Assembly: GCF_020379485.1 (NCBI RefSeq)
Contig: NC_063449.1
Span: 39,491,473-39,555,472 of the forward strand
Length of the DNA: 64,000 nucleotides
Origin: Brassica napus
Taxonomy: Eukaryota > Streptophyta > Magnoliopsida > Brassicales > Brassicaceae
Direction of reading: 5' to 3'
In this document: positions 11,480 to 21,386 of the stretch, piece by piece
How the letters are laid out: each line of letters starts with the position of its first letter
Position numbering within the stretch: position 1 is the stretch's first letter
Program-made: the position numbers and the translations under genes
The notes under the pieces: generated by a model
Told to the model about the DNA's origin: nothing
The model's database searches: none
Seen by the model: the letters and a program-made list of their open reading frames with translations, nothing else

Positions 11480-14345
11480 TTACAAATATGTTACTATCAA
11501 CAACTATCTTTTTTTTTTATGTAAAATTGCTATTACATAGTCGGAGATATGTATATTAATGTTAGTAAGAAGTATAGTACTGTAGAACCATTATATATAT
11601 TATATAAAAAATAAATTTCGATAGTACCATTTTTGCTGGTCAAATTATGATATAAATCGATAAATTTAAAAACAACAAACTTCTAGAAATTATATGTAAA
11701 TATGTTATCACAATAAAATTTATGTTTTATGCAATATATAATTATCATTTTTATTTGTATGTGAATTTTATAAAATTACTTATTTGGGATTGGTCTGGGT
11801 CTGTTCGGGTTTGGCTTTATGGAGCTAAGGATTACAGACCCATTCGGGTAATTCTAAATCTTGGTTCGTGTTCGGTTCAAATCCTTACGGTTTTGCTTCG
11901 GATTTGAATAACCCCAGTTAAATTATTCTAAAATTTTAATAATCATTATATGGTTTAAATTTTGTTAAAATATATTACATGTAAATTTTGAATAATATAT
12001 GTCAAAATATATAAACTGGTTTGATTTGAATATTTGGATAGAAAATCAATAGATATTTCAAATATTTTGGTGTTTTGAATATATTTTATCTATTTTGACT
12101 TTTAATTTTGGCTATTTATATAAAACTTTCAAGTAACAATTTAGACAGTTAATTTTGGCTATTTATATAAAATTTTAGGTATGTAAACCTATTTCCGATA
12201 TGATCGGGTACCCGAAATATTTCAGTTTGTGCCACATTCGGTTTGGGTTCTTTAGATACCAAGATCTTAACCCCGGATGAAAGCTTAATATATTTTGGTC
12301 TAAAATTGGTACTACTTTTTCAGATCGAATACGGTTTGGGTTGTCGAATCCGGAGTTTTTTCCAGCCGTTATTATGTACATCAAATACCATAAAAAATGC
12401 TTTTTATGTTAAATTTAAAAATAACAACTATTATTTTTATACCAAAATTGAGTATATTAAGAAATGCACGCAGAAAATCATGTGTCCGTAAAAGAGGGCT
12501 CCATCAACGATTTTGCGTTTGACCAACTTTTTATCTATGATATTCTTTATGTTGTTAAGTTTTACATTATCTGAAACGTTAAGACAAAATATAAATAATT
12601 AAACTGTAAGTAACTAAACTAATAATATATACACATCAAAATTTATATAGCATTATTATATTTATTATATGTAGCTGTTGTAATGAGGCTTGCGATTCCA
12701 ATTATATCATCTTTATATGAAATGGATTATAATATATTGTAATAACTTTGATTTAGTTTAATCAAGCCGCAATTATATCTAACAAACATTAACAAATTTT
12801 CTTGAAATATTTTGAAATCTTATTTTGAAAACAGACTTTGCAAATTTGGTTATTTTATATACCAGGAATATACTTAGCAATTAAAAATTTATATTGTTTT
12901 AATGATTTTAAAAATTGCATTGATTATATTAAGAAAATTCAAATTCTGTGATTATTCTAAATGAAATATAAAGAGATATTAATTTCTATGTTATTATTAA
13001 ACTAAACAATCTAGTAGAAGTTATTATGGTAACACTATTGAATCGCAAAAACATAAAAATTTCTATAGATATATGATCGAGCTGACATACTAAACATCTA
13101 TATTCTTATTGAACATGGCATATAAGTTCTAAATGATCATAGATTGGTCGTAGAACTAACTTATATTATGGTTTGTTTCCGATTGGATAGGGTTTTATGT
13201 TGATCAAAATTTATCGGAGAAGAACACAAAATATATATATCCCGTCGTTTATGCATCGTCGGACGCAAAGCTAATATACTCACCCGCAGTTTGAATTGGT
13301 TGGTCGGAGGGTGGAGTAGTCATCACGATTAAGCTTACACAGTCGTCGGAGCTGGTTTGCGAAATGGTCAAGGACGTTCCTGCATATATGCGTGAAGAAT
13401 AAGCGGCTCCGGCGGAAGTAGGTTTTGATATTATTTTCGTTCTTTGCTAGGTTATAAAAGATTGTTAATGTTTATACAATGGTTTATACTTCTTTCCTTT
13501 TCAGATTAAGAATTTTCTGTAATTAGGAGATTTGTTAATGATTTTGCATTCAAATAATAATTATGTGAATTGATACGATTGTGTACGTTTTCATCTCCTT
13601 GCGAGATTATTGTAACGTAGTCAACATATTTATACAATTACATGTCTATAGGATTATGTATTCATTAGTCTCTTCCTTTAATGTATTTAAAGCCTGGAAT
13701 ATTATGAGTTGTTCATGGTGCTAGGAGATCAATAATGATCATTGCAATCACCAGCAAAATAATTGCAGAGCTCCAAAAGCTGAGTTAGAAAGCAGGCAAA
13801 GCAAAAATAGTTGGAGAATTAAGTTTTAACCATATCTAGACTTGTAGTAAATTTTATTGGAAATGAGCTTAAAGTGATACCTGCATGTAATGACTAAACA
13901 CACGGCAAAGACCGCAGCTGCAAAAATGAATGAAATATTCGAAGTCAACTCATATGTTTAGTTTTAAAAAAAAATGTAAAATCAAGACCAAGATGTGGGA
14001 TTGGAAGATTTAACAAACCAATGGCTATTGAGAGGTTGATTAACGAAGTTTTCCATATGTCAAGGTATTGCTTAAAGAACATATAAAACACTGAATATGG
14101 ATATATCTCCATCTCAACAATGGTGGAACAAAAAGAGTAGTAATAGAAACAACTGAAAAGATAATCTCATACCAAACAACATTTTCATTTATACAATGGC
14201 ATCATAACAAAAACGTAACTGTCACTGTGATTACAACCTTCGGAAGAGGATTCAGACACATGTTACTTACCAAAAAGATCATACGCTAGCTACATTCATG
14301 AGAGAACGATGGACTTTGCACAAAAAAAAACACTTGGCTATTACA
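11480..14345. other. Long non-coding stretch, repeat-derived
   Basis: No gene is supported here. At 11790-11905 and 12185-12365 there are segments rich in GGTTCGGGT/GGTTTGGGT words, a composition seen in transposon ends of this family of plants. The rest to 13200 is AT-rich. Around 13230-13430 the base composition rises and short frames exist on both strands: a minus-strand frame starting MTTPPSDQ, and a plus-strand frame of about 27 codons ending AYMREE. I recognise neither as part of a complete gene, and 13430-14345 is featureless. Confidence 0.5.
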
Positions 14346-15257
14346 CTAACATAGCCTTCTGCGTCCCCTCGGACCACTTCCTTCACTCCTTCCACTTTCT
14401 GAACCATAGATGGGGAGACCTCTTCCAATAGGTTCTTCATCTCCCGGTAAAAGAGGGACTTCTTTTTGAAGCACCAAGAGCTGATAAATCAGAATTGGAA
14501 ATATCAAGCCTGTCTCCAAATCTGTTACACGGGCCATGTCGATAACTTGTTCGTACACAAGCTGGCCAAAGTCGATCTCTTTGCGTTTGGACACAGCATA
14601 CAGGAGGCGGAGACGCTTTTTCATCATCAAATCAGAATCCGGACCTGGAAGCCAGCTACGCTCACACACACGGTACAGAACTTGGAAAGGATTGAGCAGA
14701 GCATTTAGATTGTAGCATTGACCCCCGGTGAGGTGTGTGATTGCCTTCTTCAGCACAACGTCTTTCCACTGAAAGGAGTGTTCAACAGACGGTGTCATCA
14801 TCAATTGGTTGATCACCGTGGGGGAGAAACGGTACACAAATCCCCGAATAAGAGCTCCATCCTCGTTGAATGGTTTGTTAGAGATGAATTCTCTCACAAC
14901 TCTAGGACAAAACGGGTTCAAATGCAACACCGTGTAACACCACCCTATGTTATCAATAACCCTAAAGACATCCTCTAAAAGACGATTCCTAGGATCTAGA
15001 GAAACTTGAACCACAAAACATCGGAGACAAAGAGAGCAATACCCGATGGTGGCTTCGTGGCTGTGATGACGCCGAGAGTAACCCCCGATTGGCGGGACGG
15101 TCCCGGAGAATATGAATCGACTTTCTTGTAGACGTTCATCAAACGACTTGAACGGGGCTCGCGATCGGAATTGGAAGTGTTCTCCATATGCGTTATCAAT
15201 CTCGATAAACCTCCGAATCCTAGTTCGAACAGAGGAAGAAGGATTTTGATCAGCCAT
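14346..15257 (-). CDS. Plant transposon-type protein (PF20167-like), 303 aa
   Basis: A single uninterrupted frame of 303 codons. I start it at 15257 (MADQNPSSSVRTRIRRF). The body contains RVVREFISN and a following variable domain with RLRLLYAVSKRKEIDFGQLV, the layout of the 'putative plant transposon protein' domain found in many repeat-derived open frames of Brassicaceae and legumes. The C terminus is arginine- and glycine-rich (SEGSGPRGRRR). No catalytic motif of an integrase, reverse transcriptase or transposase is present, so no activity can be assigned. The frame has no introns and lies between the Helitron and the RPA-like gene on the same strand. It is probably carried by a mobile element whose ends I did not find. 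Assignment to the Pfam family is from memory and moderately sure. Confidence 0.5.
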   Translation of the reverse strand: MADQNPSSSVRTRIRRFIEIDNAYGEHFQFRSRAPFKSFDERLQESRFIFSGTVPPIGGYSRRHHSHEATIGYCSLCLRCFVVQVSLDPRNRLLEDVFRVIDNIGWCYTVLHLNPFCPRVVREFISNKPFNEDGALIRGFVYRFSPTVINQLMMTPSVEHSFQWKDVVLKKAITHLTGGQCYNLNALLNPFQVLYRVCERSWLPGPDSDLMMKKRLRLLYAVSKRKEIDFGQLVYEQVIDMARVTDLETGLIFPILIYQLLVLQKEVPLLPGDEEPIGRGLPIYGSESGRSEGSGPRGRRRLC

Positions 15258-15399
15258 GGCGAGGAGATTGGGTTGAAAGGCAGTTGAAATATAGAAGAGG
15301 AAGGTTCGAGTTTTCCCTCGTTAAAAAGGAAGAAGAAGCAATTAAATCTTCCCGAGCGGTTCATATATATGTTTAGTGTTTGTCATATATTAGCAATGT

Positions 15400-15480
15400 G
15401 TGTCTTTAGTCTATCGGTAGAGTAGTCCTTGCATAAGCTCTTGGCCAGGGTTCGAATCCTGATATCAACATGTGTTCTTA
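15400..15480 (+). repeat. tRNA-derived sequence (SINE head or pseudo-tRNA)
   Basis: The plus strand shows an A-box-like TAGTCTATCGGTAGAG (about 15408-15423) and a perfect B box GGGTTCGAATCC (15448-15459) with tRNA spacing. The acceptor stem does not pair convincingly, so this is not called a functional tRNA. It fits the RNA polymerase III promoter head of a plant SINE. No poly-A tail or target duplication was identified. The remaining 15480-16260 is AT-rich and without a gene. Confidence 0.5.
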
Positions 15481-16344
15481 TTTTCGGCAAAATTTCTATT
15501 TTTGGCTTATATAAAGAGTTAATGTATTTAATCATTCATGGGTGTCTACCTATAATTATAATTATTATGTTTTTGATCGAATGAGTTAAAGAACTTAGTC
15601 CTAAGCAATGCTAACTAATCATCTAATACATATTCTAAAATCACACGGCAAACTTGAGAAATTCTAAACTAATTCTACTATATTTAAATAAAAACCAGAT
15701 GATCAATCCGGTATAGTAGTTGTAAATTGAATTCGGAATTTGAAATATTTCTGAATTGGTTTGTTATTTACCAATTGCTGTGGTAAATATATAGATATTA
15801 TCATTTTTTGATTTCTATAAAAATTACATATATCACATTACATAGTTAGCCGTCATTATATTTTGATCTACACATATTCCAATAAGAAAAAATATTCAAA
15901 TTCTTAAATTAAATTGATCAAATAAAGCGATTGCAATATGTAAAATAGACCAAGAAATGAAAACCGGTTACACTTGTCTCATTTTTATTTATTTTTTAAA
16001 TGTGTTTGCCTAGATTAAAATAACAACATAAACAATTTTTTTTTCGTAACTAAATTTAAACTACATAGATCACAAATACAAATATAAAATTATAAATCAC
16101 TTATAGAAACTAAGGGTATTGAAATTTCGTTTGGCATAGACTACTCACTCATTCGTACATCAAGAAAATATAAAGATCTATCAATCATTATTTTTCAAAC
16201 CCATAAATATATAGATACTAAAGATAGATTTTATTAGAAAAAGAGTTTATAACAAAGGTTGTTATAACACTGCAAATCAAAATTCAGAAAAAGAAGAAAC
16301 AAAACATAGTCTTAAATTAAACAGAAGAAAGAAATAAGACTTCA

Positions 16345-19116
16345 TCAGCCACATTTGGCACGCTTGACACCTTCAAACTCAACCCCATCAGCACTCCTCT
16401 TCGCCGATTCATCTACATGATCACCGCCACCCCCCCCCCCCCCACTATCAGATTCCCCATCTCCTGTCTTGACAACGGGTTCTGGGGCTTTGAGAGGAAG
16501 CACCTTTGCCACAGTTAAAGTCTGGGATTTGCCATTCAAATTGTGATCTGATACCTTCACAATGAACTTCCTTGTTTGCCCGATGGTATCAATCATGGCT
16601 TGAGGCACTGGAACTATGTGATCCTCTCCCATATCCTCATTGGCCTAACATATATGTAGACATTATCAGAATACATTTCCAAAGTTTTAGTAATAATTTT
16701 TTTCTAAATCTTATAAATATACAGGTTTCCAATTACCTGATAGTATCTTTCAACTAACTCAGCAGCTTTCTTTCCAGTCAACTCCTCACCAGCATCCCCA
16801 AGAACAACAAATACGGCTTGATCCTTCTGGTCATAAACAGAGAGTCTAGACAGGTACCTGTAATAGAGAGACATTAATAAACGTTACAGTCAAAGAATGT
16901 ATATAACTATATATAAACCACTTACTGTGCCACACCATCAATCTCACTCTTCCCACATTTCTTACACATGAGGGTTGTAGGTCCCTTGGTCGCCTTGGTA
17001 TGGCACACACCGCAGCCTATATAATACCACCCAGAACCGTGCACAACATCATCAATAGTTGCTGTGCACTCAAACCAAGCAACCTTGAAACACGTTTGAA
17101 ATTAAATGCGAGCATTAGATAATCTTATCAATGCATCAGAAATTGAGACTATAATACCTTAGCGGCTGCCTGATTCATATAGGAAAAGAGGTCTCCCAAA
17201 GTCGCTAACTCAGGCTTGGTGACCACCTCTGCATTAACCCTGTTGGCAACATCTAAGTTCGAGTCCAGCCTAGTGGAAAAAGTCAAATCAGAAATTATGA
17301 TATCGTAATAACTGCACTGATATTCAAAATCATGAAACATAAACATTACCAGCTGAGATAAGACCGGGTTTCTTGGACATCACTATCCAGAAATACCCGT
17401 GAAGACGCCATAGAAGATAGAGAGAGGACTCCTACAACAGAAAGATGACATGATATATAAGCAAAATTATGACATACCTAAAGTAAGAGAATATGTATAT
17501 CAATACAGAATGTGTAATCAGTTATGCCTTGCTCAGTCTACTAATAAATATTCACATGTATTTTAAATGCTTCATACCTAACAAACTCTAGAGTCAATTA
17601 AAAAACAGCTCTATCAGCCTATATCAATAATTATGCACCACATAAAATAATGCCTATTATAAACCACCATGACATATACGATCCGAACCATAACTAACAG
17701 CTTAAACAGCAATAAAAAGTTGGTATTACAAACCTCCAAACCGTTTCGGGTTTAAGGTGGTCACTAAGATAACACGGGCAGTGCCTACAGACGCCATGAA
17801 CTTCTCACAGAACTGGCAGCCTTGTCCCAGAGGTACAACTTCAGAACGGGGTCGCTGTAACAACACAAACCATTCGGTAAGATAAACCATATGTGTATGC
17901 TGAAGAAGCTAGATAACAACTCACTCATGTGTTTGAACATGAAGTTCAACTCGGCGGGATGCAGCTATCTCTGTTTCATCAAGAAGAGGACCGTCACTGA
18001 GAACCTGCCCATTCACAAGTTTGATATGACCTATATAATCTGCAAAGAAGACAATAAAAATCAATGTTTTATATCTTATAAACCCAAGCAATAAAACCTA
18101 AATTTCTGAGTCTGTATGAAAACACTATCCTAGGCAACACTCTAGAATCAATTAAAACATCTATGTGGATTAAAGCTGGTGAGAACTTAGTACTTACCAT
18201 AAAGATCACCTCTTTGATCAGAGGCAGCCTCGAATTCTCTGTAACCATGGATCCGGAACCGATCCTCAGGGAAGTTAATGGAACTGTCCTCGAGATTATA
18301 GAGGACAGAGTTCCATGAGAAGCTAATGGTGACATCTGGTTCAGCTACCCGATAAATAGGCTTGCTCTTTGATCCAAAAAACTTGTTGAGTCGGTAAGTA
18401 CCACCGGCCTTCATGTGACGCAAGTAAGTCTCAATCCTTCCATTAGGGATGAAACCCTGGAAAACATTTTCCTGTTACAAAAGAGAAGTAGTTAGAGAAG
18501 CTAGCCAAGACAACTTGAGTCGAAACAAAATTTACTTATACATCTAACCCACAAAAATATACTCATGATGATGCTAACAACAACTTAGTTATTAGGGTGC
18601 TGGATGTTGTTCAGATATAATAAGACATTTATAGCAAATATTTGGTTTAAACCGCTGATAAACAAACAATTGCATAAACTATAACTGCAAAAAGATATCG
18701 GTTTCTACCTCTTCATCGATGAGGATCATCTCGAGACCAATAAGCACCTTCGTCTGAACATTCCAAGCCTCCCAAAAGTGGATCAGACGAAACCGTATCT
18801 CGCCGTCATATGGCCCGAACGTCACGTCTCTGAAGGTAATCGCCTTCCCAACGATAGCCTTTCCTTTATCGCGGGAAGAGACAGAGGCTTTGTACTTAGC
18901 GCCGATGTTGAGGCCGGCAGAAACACCGGCTATGCCGATTGACTTGCTCGGACCGGAGGAGGCCGCGGAGAGAACTTCTGATTTCACGGAACTGACATCG
19001 CCGGCTTTTTCATCGCCGGAAGAGACACTGGTTTGATTGACGGGTTTGATCGGAACGGAGGGAACCGTAGCTTCACCGCTCGCTTTAACTGACTCGGAAA
19101 CATCGGATAACATCAT
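16345..19116 (-). pseudogene. RPA70-like ssDNA-binding protein gene with 1-nt deletion
   Basis: This is a large-subunit-like replication protein A of the Brassicaceae/Helitron type, which would bind single-stranded DNA in the nucleus. The exons, from the 5' end, are 18709-19116, 18198-18471, 17925-18039, 17734-17854, 17350-17431, 17158-17269, 16926-17083, 16737-16857 and 16345-16644, all with GT/AG borders. Domains in order: Ser/Thr-rich N terminus, DUF223-type OB fold (ITFRDVTFGPYDGEIRF), a second OB fold (LVTTLNPKRFGG), and a C-terminal OB fold with a CX2C...CX2C zinc ribbon (GCGVC, CKKCGK). The tail is glycine-rich, encoded by a C-run at 16430-16442. In exon 4 the frame switches between KLYLWDKAAS and FCEKFMASV at about 17811-17815. 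One base is missing, and the spliced length (1691 nt) is also one short of a multiple of three. Unless this is a sequencing error, the gene is broken. It lies on the Helitron's strand, and some plant Helitrons carry RPA genes. Confidence 0.8.
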
Positions 19117-19465
19117 CGCGGAGGGTATAGTATAATCGTGTGGAGGGAATAAGATTTGGTGAAGATAAGAGGTGGAGTGCGAGATCTATATAGAACCTCA
19201 GATTGGGAAAGCCAAAAAGTTCCATTAATGAGATCAAATAGTGTATAGAAATGGATAGGGGATTGATTGCTGGGGACGGGATTGATTGCTAGTAAGCCTG
19301 AACGGTGAACGCATGAAACGAAGACGACGGAGAAGATGAAGAGAAAGGGGCTGATACTCGATTTTGGACATCGCGTGTCTGACGTGGCGGAGAGCTGTTC
19401 TCCTATTGGCCGATTTTTTAATCTGACGTGGACACTCTCTCTACTCCTCATATAACCCTTTTAGT
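19117..19465. promoter_or_regulatory. Upstream region of the RPA-like gene
   Basis: About 350 bp of less AT-rich sequence between the RPA-like start codon and repeat block B. It would hold the 5' leader and promoter (minus strand). A reading frame here on the minus strand shows no recognisable protein. I cannot point to a specific TATA box. Confidence 0.3.
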
Positions 19466-19890
19466 ATTAGTTAGATGTGTGTGCTTTAATGTAGGAAATT
19501 TGTATATGTATTAATTTCTACTTTTATTTCAAAAGATTTTGTCTTGAGAATTTTCCACCAACCTGATACATATTCCCTTGTTTCAAAATAAATGAAGTTT
19601 TAGCAATGTGCACAACTATTAAGAAACTTGTTTTTTATCTTAAGAATATTATTTAAATATAAATTAAAAGTTATTCAACCAATCACAAAACATACTGCAC
19701 AATATCATTGATTACATAGTTTTTGATAAAGTTGAAAAGTGCATTGATATATGAAAACATCATCTATTTTGAAACATCAAAAACTCCCTAAAACATCATC
19801 TATTTAGAAACGGATGGAGTATTATTTTTCCATAACATTTTCGTGTAGTACAGTATCGGTGGAGCATCTTGTCGACACCAATGCGTGTTA
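19466..19890. repeat. Repeat block B (second copy of block A)
   Basis: The flanks 19480-19545 and 19828-19876 match block A (3855-3912 and 5219-5277) nearly exactly, in the same orientation. Here the interior holds a Stowaway-like MITE rather than the minisatellite element. About 28 bp just left of the MITE (GTCTTGAGAATTTTCC...) are present in B and missing from A. Confidence 0.65.
19571..19828. mobile_element. Stowaway-like MITE
   Basis: The right end, reverse complemented, reads TACTCCATCCGTTTCTAAAT and the left end reads TATTCCCTTGTTTCAAAATA, the CTCCCTCCGTTTC-type terminus of Stowaway/Tc1-mariner MITEs with TA target duplication. The arms continue as GATGATGTTTT and GATGAAGTTTT words. 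It is inserted in repeat block B. Confidence 0.7.
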
Positions 19891-20107
19891 GCTTTTTATT
19901 TTGCCTAGATGATACAGATAAATGTAAAGATATTCAATCTGCGTTTATTAAGTTATAGGATATGGAAAATACATAAGCACTAACACAACAACAGTACGAT
20001 GTAACAACAAGAGACAACACACCATGAGATGAAAGAAGAAGAATAACAACGATGAAAACAGAAATGAACTTTGAAATATCATAATAATCAATAATATATT
20101 TGGATCA

Positions 20108-21386
20108 TCAGTTCTTGCGAAGCACGATGAGGTACTGCATTCCGGGTTTGGCATTCTGGATGCGAGAAAACTCTTCCCGTGCCTTGACCTCGACGAGTTC
20201 AAAGGCTTTCCTCATTGTGTCCACTCCAAAATGTGCCGATAGGAGAGCTCCACAGCAAGCTCTAAAGGACACGGCCAATATCTTGGGGTCTAACGGAAAC
20301 TCCCCGTTTGGATGAATGATATCCTCAAAAGCCTCAATTGTGAACTTCCCATTCTCCTTTATGATTTGCCTTAACTCGCCTTCTTCTGCAATGTAGAGTG
20401 GTGTGCTAAAAGAGTCAACCTTATCTTGGTCGATGACACCCTATTTTTTAATCATAAGAATCGTTAGGATATGATAGTTATGTAACTGTAGTCTTGGAAA
20501 TTATTAATTAGTTTAAGATGAAACTATATATATATACCTGTTGAGCAAGCTCGTTAAGAGAAGCTCCGATGAAATCCAGCACCATTCCTTTAGCGGTCTC
20601 CGACATCTTAACTCCGTCTCTTAAAACTGATCCGAAAAGCAACATCAATCCCCCGGGGATGATCTCCTCAGCTCTAGCGTCTAATAGATTCTTGGTGTCG
20701 GCCGAGTACTGATCAAGATATACTTTCTTGACTGCTTCGTTAAAGCCAGTGCAATGCATGTCTCTGTTCCACAGAGGAGAGTCACGGTCGGTGATCCCTT
20801 TGGGGTTTTCGGAGGTGAAATGGAAAGCATAACTGATGACTCCTATGTGGAAACTATGCTTAGGGAGGACACGGCCGAAGAAGGAACCCGGAACACCAGC
20901 GCTATAGTAGCGTCTCCCCGCAGGAAGTGCCTGGAAGAGAGTGTTGAAATCGTTGGTGGTAGAATCATTGAAGAGGACTTGGAACTCGATGTTCTCCGCA
21001 GGGTTTTGTCCGGTTGCCTTGAGATACTTGTCTTCTACTGCATCTATTATGTTTTGTACTGCCACAAAAGTGTTAGGTCCACTCGCACAACCAAAATCAG
21101 CAACAGTGAAGCGACCAGAAATCAAGTCGAGGCTGAGTTTGGCTGAGATAGCCTCGTTCATCTTCTCTTTTGCGGCTTCCAACAATGCTCCCTTCAAAAC
21201 AAATTAGAAATTGTTAATACACACACATCGATATGAATTTCTAACGAGTCAAAATCATATATTATAAATAAACCTGATACTGTGACAAAAAAATAAATAA
21301 ATAAATAAATAAACCTGATACGAAGAGTGTTGGTTGTAACTCTCAGGACCTTCTCCAATCATGACCCATTGTGGAGTAGTTGCCAT
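20108..21386 (-). CDS. SABATH-family carboxyl/N-methyltransferase
   Basis: An S-adenosylmethionine-dependent methyltransferase of the SABATH family, which methylates carboxyl groups of small acids or ring nitrogens in the cytosol. Three exons: 21315-21386, 20538-21191 and 20108-20440, with clean GT/AG borders and in-frame joins, giving 352 residues (family about 350-390). Motifs: the N-terminal SYNQHSSYQ, the SAM-binding [12 protein letters not shown], and the later PGGLMLLFG; the C terminus is [13 protein letters not shown]. Position (next to LIG6) and sequence both point to the Arabidopsis At1g66690-At1g66720 cluster, which includes a paraxanthine methyltransferase, and it also resembles the farnesoic acid methyltransferase group. 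The substrate cannot be decided from sequence. Intron 1 contains an (AAAT)n run at 21289-21312 bounded by two copies of AAACCTGATAC. No lesion is visible. Confidence 0.92.

Larger units (their letters stand above)
5300..13430 (-). mobile_element. Large decayed Helitron (Rep/helicase type); 5' end uncertain
   Basis: On the minus strand the 3' terminus ends in a short GC hairpin (CCGCAAGTAGCGCGG), then ACAAAAATT and CTAG at 5300-5303 with host T next (plus-strand A at 5299), the classical Helitron 3' end. Rep and helicase coding fills 6030-10320, and small N-terminal exons are readable up to about 11475, possibly to 13327. No clear 5'-TC terminus was found, so the right limit given here is a guess. 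The interval 11700-12400 contains GGGTTCGG-rich sequence that looks like other inserted repeats. I see no gene in 5304-6029, which would be the element's 3' untranslated part. Confidence 0.7.

Noticed and set aside
15408..15475. A functional tRNA gene
   Set aside because: B box is perfect but acceptor and anticodon stems do not pair convincingly, so only a tRNA-derived sequence is called.
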